Positions 14,167 to 22,734 of a DNA stretch of 30,294 nucleotides are shown here, piece by piece. The notes beneath the pieces are model-generated. The model did no database searches and had not been told where the DNA came from. It saw nothing but the letters and a program-made list of their open reading frames with translations. The translations under genes were made by a program, and so were the position numbers. This DNA comes from JAGQLF01 sp964437465. GTDB lineage: Bacteria > Patescibacteriota > Dojkabacteria > J137. The stretch spans positions 1 to 30,294 of the forward strand of contig CAYTGI010000013.1 in assembly GCA_964437465.1 (NCBI GenBank), given 5' to 3'. Position 1 is the first letter of the stretch. Each line of letters opens with the position of its first letter.

Positions 14167-15576
14167 ATGGATGTGCCGGAAGTACCAAATATAAAAAGTA
14201 TAGTTGATAGCATTAAAAAGGGAGAACTTTCTATTGTCTCACTTGTAAAAGAACATATTGAGCTTGCGAAGAAAAATGAAGACGATCTAAATGCTTTTAT
14301 AACTATTCTTGAAGATGAAGCAATTCACAAGGCAAAAAAACTTCAAAAAGAATCTGAGGAAAATCCAGATAAATATAAGAATAAAAAGCTATTTGGAATT
14401 CCCTTTACAGCTAAAGATCTTTACTTAGTCAAAGATACAAAAACTACTTTCGGTTCTAAAATGATGGAAGATTTTATTTCTCCATACACCGGAACAGTAA
14501 TCCAGAAAGTTCTAGATGAGGGAGCGATTTTAATTGGAAAGTGTAACTGCGATCCTTGGGGATTTGGAGGAAGTGGAGAAAATTCAGGCTTTGGACCTAC
14601 AAGAAATCCTCATGATTTAGAAAGGTCACCAGGAGGATCTAGTTCTGGGTCAGCTGCTAGTCTAGCTTCAGGAATTGGATTTTTTTCCTTAGGTACTGAT
14701 ACTGGAGGCTCAGTAAGACAACCAGCAGCGATGTGTGGACTTTACGGATATAAACCAACTTACGGAAGAAATTCAAGATATGGAATTGGAGTTATGGGAT
14801 CTAGCTTCGATACTCCTGGATTTTTCGCTAGACACATTGAAGACATTAAACTTTTAGAAGAGATTATGCAGGGAAGAGATAAATTCGACGCAACTACAGA
14901 TGATTACAAACTTCATGAGACAAAAGAAAAAAAAGAATTAACTTACGGAATACCTAAGGAGTTTTTTGAAGAAGGAATTGATACAGAAATTAGAGAGGCT
15001 ATTGATAATAAAATAATTGAGTTAAAAGAATCAGGAGCTAAAATTAAAGAAGTTTCAATTCCAAGTATTAAGTACTCGCTAGCAGTTTATTACATTCTAG
15101 TCCCAGCTGAGATTTCAGCTAATCGGGCGAGATACGACGGAGTTAGATACGGTAAAAAAGTTAGTGACGACTACGAAGAAAATCTAGTTGAATCTAGAAG
15201 TAAGTATTTTGAAGACGAAGTAAAGAGAAGAATTATGATCGGAACTTATTCCCTAAGCGCTGGTTACGCTGATCAATACTATAAGAAGGCAAGTAAAGTT
15301 AGATCAAAATTAAAAAAAGAATTCGAAGAAGTTTTTAAAGAAGTAGATTTATTAATAACCCCTACTTCACCTAGTACGGCATTTAAATTAGGAGAAAAAG
15401 TAGATGACCCGGTTCAGATGTATCTAATGGATATTTTTACAGTTACTGCGAATATTGTTGGAGTTCCAGCAATAAACATACCGATCGGCATGGATTCTAA
15501 GAATTTACCAATCGGTATGCAGTTAATAGCGAAGAAGTGGAGAGATTTTGATTTGTTTCAAATTACCAAGTCATAG
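14167..15576 (+). CDS. gatA: aspartyl/glutamyl-tRNA amidotransferase subunit A
   Basis: Catalytic amidase subunit of GatCAB, which releases ammonia from glutamine so that mischarged Glu-tRNA(Gln) or Asp-tRNA(Asn) can be converted to the correct amide form. The amidase signature is complete: Lys83 in FTAKDLY, cis-Ser158 in SPGGSSSGS and nucleophile Ser182 in GTDTGGSVRQPA, with the same spacing as in characterised GatA. At 469 residues it is slightly short: after GMQLIAKKWRDFDLFQITKS it stops, whereas most family members run 10-20 residues further. It overlaps the convergent sigma-factor gene by 14 bases, which may explain the short tail. gatB and gatC are not adjacent in this window. Confidence 0.93.
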   Translation: MDVPEVPNIKSIVDSIKKGELSIVSLVKEHIELAKKNEDDLNAFITILEDEAIHKAKKLQKESEENPDKYKNKKLFGIPFTAKDLYLVKDTKTTFGSKMMEDFISPYTGTVIQKVLDEGAILIGKCNCDPWGFGGSGENSGFGPTRNPHDLERSPGGSSSGSAASLASGIGFFSLGTDTGGSVRQPAAMCGLYGYKPTYGRNSRYGIGVMGSSFDTPGFFARHIEDIKLLEEIMQGRDKFDATTDDYKLHETKEKKELTYGIPKEFFEEGIDTEIREAIDNKIIELKESGAKIKEVSIPSIKYSLAVYYILVPAEISANRARYDGVRYGKKVSDDYEENLVESRSKYFEDEVKRRIMIGTYSLSAGYADQYYKKASKVRSKLKKEFEEVFKEVDLLITPTSPSTAFKLGEKVDDPVQMYLMDIFTVTANIVGVPAINIPIGMDSKNLPIGMQLIAKKWRDFDLFQITKS

Positions 15577-17434
15577 TTCTAATAATTTCATCAGCCTCAA
15601 GAAGCTTAACTTCATCCATAGACTCAACTGTAACACCCAACATAACTCGAGTTCCCGGTATAGATGATTCCATGAAGGTAAATGGTGATGTCTCACCACA
15701 AACCTCTACCCCCTCGAAGTTTGGATCATTTGCTGTCTTGTAATTAGCACCCAAAAGATCATAATCATAATAGTTTTGTCCTTCAATCATATATCTATAT
15801 ATACCATTCTTTACTTGTACAAATTCCATACCACAGTTAAAAAAGTTTCCTGTTGTTGGAAAGATATTAGCCTCACCTGCATCCATTAGATTGAAGTTTA
15901 TTTCTGTATTTTCGGAACTTAAAATAAGTGCATTAGATGTTTGTACAAAATCCCATTCACAACTATCATACTCAAAACTAAAGTCTGGATAGTTTTCATT
16001 TGTATAGGTCTCTAGGCAATCTGTAGAAACATTATCTTCAATACTTTCTGTTTCAGATCCTTGAGGAGCTTCCCAAGTCATTGATTTAATTATTTCTTTA
16101 ACTCCTTCATTTAAATTATTTGATGATACTTCTACTAGCCCATAACTATAAGTAAGTCTTTCTAAATTAGGATCTTCTTGACTTTTTAACTCCTCCGATA
16201 TATCAGTAATAAATACAATCCCTAATAAAGAACAGAAATCAGTATCTTCTCTTCCTGAATTCAATGTATCTCCGTAATTAATTAATGATGGTAAGAAGTA
16301 GTACCTTTCTAGATATTCAGGAATGAATATAGTTGAGATGCTAAGGTTATACTCTGAATCATAGATATACATTGCCGTCCATCCAGAAAATTGAGTTAAT
16401 TCTCCTTCATAACATTCCCCTCCCCCATAACTTGCTGTTGGATTCACCTTAATATTGATTTGATCTTGATCATTATTAGTAAGTTCTAAATTCAGATTAA
16501 TATTATCGCTATTGGAAATGTTAGAAAATAACTCCCACTCACAACTATCATATTCAAAGCTAAAGTTCGGATAGTTTTCATTTGTGTATGTCCCTAACTC
16601 ACATTCCTCCTCTTCATCCTCTACTATAACTGGCTCTTCTCTTTCTACAGGAGGCTTAGTTTCTCCTCCACCATTGTTATTCATTGATAATATTCCTACA
16701 ACGAAACCTATTAACGCTAAGCTTACTGCTGTTACTATTATCCACTTTGCTATTGGAGTACTCATCATTCCTGTTGTTCCTCCATTTGTAGCGTTCGCTA
16801 CATTACTTGTACTTTCCATTGTACTTTTATTAATAATTATTTCTTGTAAAGAAGTGCTTAGGCTTTCTGGCATTGCATACACTGGCTGCTTTATTATCTG
16901 CATTACTCCTCCTAGAAGAATAGGTGACGGTAGTATTCCAAAAACTCTTCTTTTCTCTTTCTTTTTTTGTACTAACTGTAGTTCTTTAAGACCTCTTGAG
17001 TATCTCTTTTTTGCTGTATCCTGACTTTCTTGAATAACTTCTGAAATCTCAGAAAAACTCATTTCGTCCCAAAGCCTTAAGATTATTACCTCTGCTTTTT
17101 TAGGATCTATCTGTCTTAGATCTTCCTCTACAGCTTTTACTGTCTCATCGTCTAATGCCTGTTTTTCTACTGACACCTCTGAATAGTCTTCTTCTTCGTA
17201 TTCTTCCATTTTCTTACTATCTCTGTAGTAATTTTTCAATGCATTTCTAGCTGTTGTATATAGCCATGCTCTTTCGTTCTGTAAATCACTTCCAGCTTTT
17301 TCTATAAGTTGAGAAAAAACGTACGAAGTAATATCCTCTGCATCTTCTCTACTGTTTGTTCGAAAATAGCAAAATCTAAAAATTGATTCGTTATTCTCTT
17401 TAAATATTTCTTCGATAGTCATATTTTTGCGCAT
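15563..17434 (-). CDS. ECF sigma factor fused to a membrane anchor and tandem outer domains
   Basis: A 623-residue one-piece transmembrane sigma factor. Residues 10-75 are sigma region 2 (FRFCYFRTNSREDAEDITSY). Residues 105-155 are region 4 (VIILRLWDEMSFSEISEVIQ then a helix ending AKKRYSRGLKEL). A basic linker follows, then one membrane helix at about 231-250 (WIIVTAVSLALIGFVVGILS). The outside part has two related modules: 282-454 and 476-623, each opening with TYTNENYP-N/D-FSFEYDSCEW and closing with EII-K/R-S/T-MTW. Usual ECF factors are about 180 residues and are held by a separate anti-sigma; here the tether and probable sensor are fused. ATG 17434 or 17422 may be the start. Release by proteolysis would be one way to activate it (inference). 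Upstream lies a motif shared with the next gene. Confidence 0.8.
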   Translation of the reverse strand: MRKNMTIEEIFKENNESIFRFCYFRTNSREDAEDITSYVFSQLIEKAGSDLQNERAWLYTTARNALKNYYRDSKKMEEYEEEDYSEVSVEKQALDDETVKAVEEDLRQIDPKKAEVIILRLWDEMSFSEISEVIQESQDTAKKRYSRGLKELQLVQKKKEKRRVFGILPSPILLGGVMQIIKQPVYAMPESLSTSLQEIIINKSTMESTSNVANATNGGTTGMMSTPIAKWIIVTAVSLALIGFVVGILSMNNNGGGETKPPVEREEPVIVEDEEEECELGTYTNENYPNFSFEYDSCEWELFSNISNSDNINLNLELTNNDQDQINIKVNPTASYGGGECYEGELTQFSGWTAMYIYDSEYNLSISTIFIPEYLERYYFLPSLINYGDTLNSGREDTDFCSLLGIVFITDISEELKSQEDPNLERLTYSYGLVEVSSNNLNEGVKEIIKSMTWEAPQGSETESIEDNVSTDCLETYTNENYPDFSFEYDSCEWDFVQTSNALILSSENTEINFNLMDAGEANIFPTTGNFFNCGMEFVQVKNGIYRYMIEGQNYYDYDLLGANYKTANDPNFEGVEVCGETSPFTFMESSIPGTRVMLGVTVESMDEVKLLEADEIIRTMTW

Positions 17435-17453
17435 ATTTTAATCTATCTTTAAT

Positions 17454-17468
17454 ATAGTAGAAACATAA
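17454..17468 (-). promoter_or_regulatory. shared upstream motif, copy 1
   Basis: On the minus strand TTATGTTTCTACTAT, 20 bases before the sigma-factor ATG at 17434. The same 15 bases occur at 18691-18705 upstream of the GerMN-like gene. Confidence 0.45.
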
Positions 17469-17542
17469 TTTGAAATAAAGGGACAAAAAATTTACTAAAT
17501 ATAAAATTTAGTTGTTTGCTAGTTCTATTTAGGAGATTGTGA

Positions 17543-18613
17543 TTATTCGCACAAACCGCTCATATCAGTAAAACACCTATAATTCTTCTCGCTCCCGTTT
17601 ATAGTAATTTCAACATCATCTATATACAGATTAATAGTCTCAGTAAGTTGTTCTAACATTTTTATATCACCTAAAGAACCTATCCCTATTACTTCACCTG
17701 AAATATTAAGTAAAGTTTTACCATCTGAATTTTCGGTGACTTCAATATCTGCATTCCAATTTGCTAAAAAGTTCAAAAAGCCAGATTCACCATAACTGGT
17801 TTCACTTCTATTAATTAAGTATTCTAATGCATTTTCTACATTTTCAAAATCATTATCTGAGTAAGGAATACCTAGATCGACCTTAACTAGGTAAGCATCA
17901 TTAGTTGAAGAAAGTATGGAATCTGGTGGTTGTATGAACTCATCATTTGAGTTAGATAATGGTTTATTGTAGACTACATAAGCGTGAAGGGTGGACTGAG
18001 TTAGTCTATCATCTTCTATCTCCTGAACTGATTCATTCTCATTTTCAAAATCATCATATAAAACCTCTCTCAAAGGCCATATACCTCCTTCAGGATACTC
18101 GTCTTCTTCAATCTCCCAAATTAATTCATTTGGAGTATCTTCCTTAAAGGTTAAAGTAAGCATTCCACTTGTTCCTGCGTAAGTGCTTTCAATTTCCCCA
18201 GTTATAATTATCTGTCCATTTGATCTTTCAATATCTATTGATCTAAAAATTACTGTCTCTTCATCCGGGTCTGTAATTCCTTCTATCCTAGATGCATTGT
18301 TGTATAGATAAGAACCTGTGGCAGTAAATTCACCGTCTTTTAACATTAGATTAAAATATAGAGGTGATGAAATTTCCTGATTACTAGTATCGTTCTCCCA
18401 TTCACCTTCTAATACAAATAAGGAAAGCTGTGAATCTGAATCATTTTCTACATCTTCATTATCAACTTCATTTTCATCAATAGGTGTTGGTAACATCGGT
18501 ATACTTCGTTGAGAGTTTTCTTCCCCATAATCTTGAAAAAGTACTATAGTAAAACCTATTAGTACTAAAAATAGTATTCCTACGATCCCCCATTTTTTTA
18601 CTGAATTATTCAT
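17543..18613 (-). CDS. membrane-anchored protein with GerMN-like domain
   Basis: A 356-residue protein with an N-terminal membrane anchor (residues 8-26, WGIVGILFLVLIGFTIVLF), an acidic linker, a beta-rich middle domain (about 68-180, FVLEGEWENDTSNQEISS onward) and a C-terminal domain (about 210-345) resembling GerMN. The latter shows VYNKPLSNSNDE, LEYLINRSETSYGESGFLNF, LLNISGEVIGIGSLGDIKML, then EQLTETINLYIDDVEITING; the family pattern is a strand, a helix, a strand, then a last helix and a strand. GerMN domains occur in cell-envelope lipoproteins and spore germination proteins. It is 108 bases upstream of the sigma-factor gene on the same strand, so it may be a partner or target. The GerMN call is from pattern and not certain. 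Confidence 0.6.
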   Translation of the reverse strand: MNNSVKKWGIVGILFLVLIGFTIVLFQDYGEENSQRSIPMLPTPIDENEVDNEDVENDSDSQLSLFVLEGEWENDTSNQEISSPLYFNLMLKDGEFTATGSYLYNNASRIEGITDPDEETVIFRSIDIERSNGQIIITGEIESTYAGTSGMLTLTFKEDTPNELIWEIEEDEYPEGGIWPLREVLYDDFENENESVQEIEDDRLTQSTLHAYVVYNKPLSNSNDEFIQPPDSILSSTNDAYLVKVDLGIPYSDNDFENVENALEYLINRSETSYGESGFLNFLANWNADIEVTENSDGKTLLNISGEVIGIGSLGDIKMLEQLTETINLYIDDVEITINGSEKNYRCFTDMSGLCE

Positions 18614-18690
18614 ATCTTTTATGTTTAATTAATCTATTTACCATTCTAAACAAAAACAAAAAACAGCTCCAGTTTTTTAGGTTGATCAAG

Positions 18691-18705
18691 ATAGTAGAAA
18701 CATAA
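18691..18705 (-). promoter_or_regulatory. shared upstream motif, copy 2
   Basis: TTATGTTTCTACTAT on the minus strand, 78 bases before the ATG of the GerMN-like gene and right after the protease stop codon. It is identical to the motif before the sigma-factor gene. Confidence 0.45.
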
Positions 18706-18720
18706 CTAAAAGAAAAGTTA

Positions 18721-19665
18721 CTATTTTCTCAAGAAACTTGCTCCAAGAGCAATGACTGCCAAGCCTAAGATAGCAATTACAAAGCTATTATTTATTAAGT
18801 TAGTCCTTGGAAGCTCTGTAACATTATCCATGTTATCTTCAGGAGTGTCTGCACCAATATCCCCATCTCCGAGCGATTCTTCAACAGGGTCAGGTTCATC
18901 TAATGGATCATCCTGTTCAGGTTCATCATCATTGATTTCATCTTGTCCAAGGCTATTAATAAATTCTGATTTATTATCAAGCCTTACAGCAATAACTTCA
19001 TTCCCACTCTCACAAGTTGTATCTCCATCTTCCTCATAAAATCTTGTAGCTGAAATTATACCGACAACTTCTTCTGTTCCAGTTCTGTATATTGGACTTC
19101 CACTATCTCCATAACAGAATCCACCTGTATTTTCCGCGTAGATAATGAAAGTACTTTCACTTAGCTCTTTTATACAAACGTCTAAAACTTCTTTATTTCT
19201 ACCATCTATTGGATCACCGCTATCTAAAGAGGTATTCCCATAACTTGAGACTGTATATCCACAGCCAGTTGTTGGGCTCGAAACTGTTGCGATATTTGAA
19301 AAAGAAGCCTCCTCAAAAATTAGTCCAGCATAATCCTCTTCAGAATTTTCCTGATCCCAAAGAGGGTTGATCTCTGATCTGAGAACTTCAGTAGTTTCAT
19401 CAATATTTATCACAGAAAATCCAACGGAAAGATCACCTTCTTCGTCCAAACAATGAGCAGCGGTCATGCCAGTATTTTCAGATAAAACGACAAATCCACA
19501 TAATGTAACTGAGATGTTTGAAGTTTGATTCAAGAGAAACCCCATAGATTCGTAGCTTAAATCTTCAGTTCCATCGATTAAACTTGGTGTAACGTTTTGA
19601 GCTGTAACAGCCGAAAGCGGTAGTAGTAGAAATATAATAGTCAGTGTAATAATTCTTATGAACAT
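18721..19665 (-). CDS. trypsin-like secreted serine protease with sorting-like tail
   Basis: A 314-residue S1-family peptidase, exported by a signal peptide (residues 1-22, ending VTA-Q). The catalytic triad is visible: His71 in MTAAHC, Asp111 in EEDYAGLIF and Ser188 in CYGDSGSPIY. Cysteines pair as usual around His and Ser. Residues 240-283 are an acidic spacer. The C-terminus has LPRTN (285-289), a membrane helix (about 293-310) and a basic end (LRK), close to a sortase signal (LPxTG-like). This suggests an anchored surface protease. TATAAT lies five bases before the ATG. A relative is at 24522-25727. The usual activating N-terminus (IVGG) is not obvious. Natural substrates are unknown; release of the membrane-bound sigma factor is a speculative idea. 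Confidence 0.85.
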   Translation of the reverse strand: MFIRIITLTIIFLLLPLSAVTAQNVTPSLIDGTEDLSYESMGFLLNQTSNISVTLCGFVVLSENTGMTAAHCLDEEGDLSVGFSVINIDETTEVLRSEINPLWDQENSEEDYAGLIFEEASFSNIATVSSPTTGCGYTVSSYGNTSLDSGDPIDGRNKEVLDVCIKELSESTFIIYAENTGGFCYGDSGSPIYRTGTEEVVGIISATRFYEEDGDTTCESGNEVIAVRLDNKSEFINSLGQDEINDDEPEQDDPLDEPDPVEESLGDGDIGADTPEDNMDNVTELPRTNLINNSFVIAILGLAVIALGASFLRK

Positions 19666-19684
19666 GAATTATTATACATATTTA

Positions 19685-19957
19685 TTAGATGTCTAGCCCT
19701 AGAAGATTTTTTAAATTTGAGAGTAAATCGTCAATTAACTTTTTGTCAGTTAACTGATCAAGAAGCTTATCTATTTTAGACTCAAGATCTTTAAAATCTT
19801 TCTCATAATCTTCTGGCATCATCTCTTCCTTTAAAACTTTCAGATTCATGTATATTTGCTCTACAACTTCAATTTTATTCAAAAGACTATTCTGCTCTTT
19901 TATCTTTGAGTATAAAAAATTTGTATTCCTTTTTAATTGATTTATTATTTCTTCCAT
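19685..19957 (-). CDS. small helical protein, coupled to the gene upstream
   Basis: A 90-residue protein, helical and rich in Lys, Glu and Leu, with predicted coiled coils (LLNKIEVVEQIYMNLKVLKE and FKDLESKIDKLLDQLTDKKL). No signal peptide or membrane segment. The ATG overlaps the stop of the 86-residue gene at 19957-20217 by one base (TAATG), so the two are translated together. I recognise no family; a small complex of the two is a fair inference from the coupling. Confidence 0.6.
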   Translation of the reverse strand: MEEIINQLKRNTNFLYSKIKEQNSLLNKIEVVEQIYMNLKVLKEEMMPEDYEKDFKDLESKIDKLLDQLTDKKLIDDLLSNLKNLLGLDI

Positions 19958-20217
19958 TAACCTTCTAATTGACCCATTGCCTGCTGCATTTGCATCTCTA
20001 GCTGACCAAAATTTTGCATGTATTGATCCTCAGCTCCTGCAGCTGCAAATAACTCTTTAAGTTTTGCAAGTATGGCTAAGATTCTCTTAATAATATCTAA
20101 TTTTCCTTCAGGAGTTTCAACAGATTGTAGTTTCTGCATTAATGGTCCTAGCTCAGCAGCTAAGCTTTGTATTTGTTCTTGTGCATTTTCTGCACCCTGC
20201 GGCATCTGTTCAGCCAT
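19957..20217 (-). CDS. small Gln/Ala-rich helical protein
   Basis: An 86-residue helical protein (AQEQIQSLAAELGPLMQKLQ, then ILAILAKLKELFAAAG, then a Met/Gln-rich end MQQAMGQLEG). No membrane segment or signal. It precedes the 90-residue gene with a one-base overlap. The family is unknown. Confidence 0.6.
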   Translation of the reverse strand: MAEQMPQGAENAQEQIQSLAAELGPLMQKLQSVETPEGKLDIIKRILAILAKLKELFAAAGAEDQYMQNFGQLEMQMQQAMGQLEG

Positions 20218-20278
20218 TAGGAAGACATCAAATATATTTTATTACCTGTAATGTTACCAATTATTGCTGAATATAGCT

Positions 20279-20345
20279 ACTTAATAGCTGTTAGCTATGA
20301 GCTTTTAGCAATATTTTAGAATTTAGATATTAGGATTTAGAATTT
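20279..20345. repeat. low-complexity AGCTATTAGC-type repeat
   Basis: TTAATAGCTGTTAGCTATGA followed by TTTAGCAATATT and TTAGATATTAGGATTTAG. It resembles, in the opposite direction, the sequence at 6961-7020. Confidence 0.45.
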
Positions 20346-20346
20346 G

Positions 20347-21750
20347 CTATCTATCAACTACCTCAACTCCAAACTCATCTTTTAACCTATCTCTTATTTC
20401 ATCTGCTTTATTCCAATTCTTTTCTTCTCTAGCTTTTTTTCGTTCTTCAATTAGTTCCTTAACTTCATCAGAATATTCATTGTTAAGATCAACTGGATTA
20501 GAAATTACTTCCTCAAAATTCAGTCCTAGAACTTTATCCATCTCCAAAGCAGTAGAGATAATTACATTTGGCCTTAAATCACTTTTAACTAGTTCATTTA
20601 GAAGAGCAATAGCTTTAGGTAGATTAAAATTCTCCTCTAAGGCATTTGTAAACTTCTCTAAATAATCTTCATCTTTTTCACTAACAGCACTAGAGTGATC
20701 AGGTATGTTTTCAGTTAAATCTCTCAGTTTTTTATTAATTTTATTTCTTGTTTTTTTTGCAGCATCAAGTGCTTCCCAGGTGAAATTAAGTTTCTTTTGG
20801 TAGTTACCAGTAAAGTAGAAATATCTTAAGTCTAGCGGATTATAATCTTTTTCAATCAAATCATGAAGAGTATATGCATTTCCTAAACTCTTTCCCATTC
20901 TTCCTCCATCAACTTGAAGAAATGCTCCATGAATCCAGTATTTTACAAAAGGCTTTTTTCCAGTTGCACTTTCACTTTGAGCAATTTCGCATGGATGGTG
21001 AGTAGACATTAAATCTTCTCCCCCAACGTGTATATCGAACTGCTCACCAAGATATTTCATTCCCATTGCTGAACACTCAATATGCCAACCTGGAAAACCT
21101 ATCCCCCAAGGACTTTCCCATTCCATGTGCCTTTTCTTATCTTTTGGAGAAAATTTCCATAGAGCAAAGTCTCTAGGATCTTTCTTTTCTGGATTTGCTT
21201 GTACCCTAGCTCCTTCCTTAATCTGATCTAAATTTGAAAGATCTCCATATTTAAATCCTTCTTCTTCATATTTACTAACATCAAAATATATTCCATCACT
21301 AATTTCGTATGCAAAACCTTTTTTCTCAATCTCTTTAACTAACTCTATCTGTTCTTCAATATGCTCAGTAGGTTTTGGGATTACATCGGGCTTAACAATA
21401 TTTAAAAGATTCATTCCTTCATAAAAATCATTAGCATAGAATTCAGCTATTTCCCAAGCGGTCTTACCTTCTTTTTTTTCAGCCTTTTCCATCCTATCTT
21501 CTCCCTGACTTGAATCACCCTCGTTGTCTCCAGTTAAGTGCCCAACATCAGTTATATTCATTACAAGCTTTACGTCATAACCTAAAAACTTTAAAGATCT
21601 ATTTACAATGTCTGAAAGTGTATATGTTCTCCAATTACCTATAGTCACGTATGAATAAACAGTTGGACCACAAGTGTACATTCCGACCTTACCTTCTTCA
21701 ATTGGTTTAAATTCCTGTTCTTCTCGCCCTAATGAGTTAAATATTTTCAT
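20347..21750 (-). CDS. cysS: cysteine--tRNA ligase
   Basis: Class I aminoacyl-tRNA synthetase that charges tRNA-Cys. Length 467 is normal. Motifs: the zinc ligand Cys27 in MYTCGPTVYSY; a HIGH-type motif as TIGN (36-39); WHIECSAM and DLMSTHHPCE, which carry the other zinc ligands; and the KMSKS-type motif RMGKSLGN near residue 284. The C-terminal KADEIRDRLKDEFGVEVVDR is typical of bacterial CysS. It follows the LmbE gene by 16 bases on the same strand and has TAATCT six bases before its ATG. Confidence 0.96.
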   Translation of the reverse strand: MKIFNSLGREEQEFKPIEEGKVGMYTCGPTVYSYVTIGNWRTYTLSDIVNRSLKFLGYDVKLVMNITDVGHLTGDNEGDSSQGEDRMEKAEKKEGKTAWEIAEFYANDFYEGMNLLNIVKPDVIPKPTEHIEEQIELVKEIEKKGFAYEISDGIYFDVSKYEEEGFKYGDLSNLDQIKEGARVQANPEKKDPRDFALWKFSPKDKKRHMEWESPWGIGFPGWHIECSAMGMKYLGEQFDIHVGGEDLMSTHHPCEIAQSESATGKKPFVKYWIHGAFLQVDGGRMGKSLGNAYTLHDLIEKDYNPLDLRYFYFTGNYQKKLNFTWEALDAAKKTRNKINKKLRDLTENIPDHSSAVSEKDEDYLEKFTNALEENFNLPKAIALLNELVKSDLRPNVIISTALEMDKVLGLNFEEVISNPVDLNNEYSDEVKELIEERKKAREEKNWNKADEIRDRLKDEFGVEVVDR

Positions 21751-21766
21751 AATGATAGATTAAAAA

Positions 21767-22564
21767 TTACTCAGATTTATATTTAGTAGTATAGTATTCA
21801 ACTGAACATACTAAGAACATTTTCGCAAATAAAGGCATATTATGCGAAAGGTTTTGAGACTTATATACTCTAGCTGCACGATATTTCAATAAACATGTTC
21901 TATAAGTTGGGAAGTAAAATTCAGGTTGTTCATTTAAATCAAATTCTTCCAGCTCAATATTTTTCATGTGTATTCTCAAGCTATCTCTTCTTTCAAGCTT
22001 TTCTGGGATAGTGGTATAAAGTGTTTTGAATGATCTTAGCTCATCATGAATTTCATTTACTGCTTTTGATGTAAACACATGATCTTTATGACCGTACATG
22101 CCAGTTCTTTCAAATGTCACAACAAAATCTATTGATTTATTTTGTATATAATCTTGAATATATTTTTTTACAGTTTGATAGTTTCTCTCAATTTCACCAT
22201 CTCCAAAATCTTTAAGTTCATAATTTTTCACACCTAATATTTCTACAGCCTTAGAAAACTCTTTTTCACGTACTTTAGCCAATTCATTTTCATCTAAGTC
22301 AATTAACTCATTTCCTTTTTCACCTTTTGTTAAACATACTAAGTGAACTTCATAGTCGTCTGACATTGAAAGTTTATTTATTAATCCCCCTGAAGTTACC
22401 GTTTCATCATCAGGATGTGGAAATACGAAAAGTACCTTTGATTTACCCTCTTTCTTTTTAAAAATATTTAAAGTTAATTTTTTAAATCTAAAATCATGAA
22501 ATCCATAAATTAAATAAATATAGTAAGAAATTGTAATTAAAAGTAATAATAAAAATATTGCCAT
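21767..22564 (-). CDS. PIG-L/LmbE family deacetylase, membrane-anchored
   Basis: A zinc-dependent N-deacetylase of 265 residues. The metal-binding motif is HPDDE at 50-54 (FVFPHPDDETVTSGG), with the second site YGHKDH (His159, Asp161, His162). Substrates in the family are N-acetylglucosamine-linked molecules. An N-terminal helix (residues 2-20, AIFLLLLLITISYYIYLIY) suggests a membrane anchor. Possible roles are modification of glycan or glycolipid precursors. TAATAT lies six bases before the ATG. A folded RNA with an intrinsic terminator lies 50 bases upstream on the same strand and may control the gene. Confidence 0.88.
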   Translation of the reverse strand: MAIFLLLLLITISYYIYLIYGFHDFRFKKLTLNIFKKKEGKSKVLFVFPHPDDETVTSGGLINKLSMSDDYEVHLVCLTKGEKGNELIDLDENELAKVREKEFSKAVEILGVKNYELKDFGDGEIERNYQTVKKYIQDYIQNKSIDFVVTFERTGMYGHKDHVFTSKAVNEIHDELRSFKTLYTTIPEKLERRDSLRIHMKNIELEEFDLNEQPEFYFPTYRTCLLKYRAARVYKSQNLSHNMPLFAKMFLVCSVEYYTTKYKSE

Positions 22565-22589
22565 TTTTTTATATTAAAAAATATTTACA

Positions 22590-22617
22590 TTTCGCCGAAG
22601 CTTTAGCGGAGGCGAAA
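22590..22617. repeat. hairpin between terminator and LmbE gene
   Basis: TTTCGCC (22590-22596) pairs with GGCGAAA (22611-22617); inside, CCG pairs with CGG. It looks like a dispersed repeat hairpin and overlaps the terminator T-run on the minus strand. Confidence 0.55.
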
Positions 22618-22728
22618 AAAAACTCCCTTTTGGGAGTCCTATTTTTCTAATTTTTAAACCAATAAGCTACCCTCCCAAATTAAATTTTGGTGAACAGCAA
22701 CATGTATATTGGCTTATATTTCTCATTT
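22615..22728 (-). ncRNA. candidate structured leader or small RNA with terminator
   Basis: A transcript read leftwards from about 22728 would fold as follows. AAGCCAATA (22707-22715) pairs with TATTGGTTT (22656-22664), closing a domain that holds CCAAA (22686-22690) paired with TTTGG (22675-22679). It ends in the intrinsic terminator ACTCCC-AAAA-GGGAGT (22622-22637) followed by eight T's. TTTGGGAG (22672-22679) can alternatively pair with CTCCCAAA (22629-22636), which would break the terminator. A TTGCAA-17-TAAAAT promoter lies upstream. The terminator is 50 bases before the LmbE ATG. This resembles a riboswitch or attenuator, or else a short independent RNA; I recognise no known class. Confidence 0.5.
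22622..22637 (-). terminator. intrinsic terminator inside the LmbE leader
   Basis: ACTCCC pairs with GGGAGT around a 4-base loop; on the minus strand eight T's follow. No annotated minus-strand gene lies upstream (the next gene is on plus), so it must end a short unannotated transcript. Confidence 0.75.
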
Positions 22729-22734
22729 AAAATT

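Noticed and set aside
16584..17024. 146-residue ORF on the plus strand
   Set aside because: Antisense shadow of the sigma-factor gene, including its conserved region 4.
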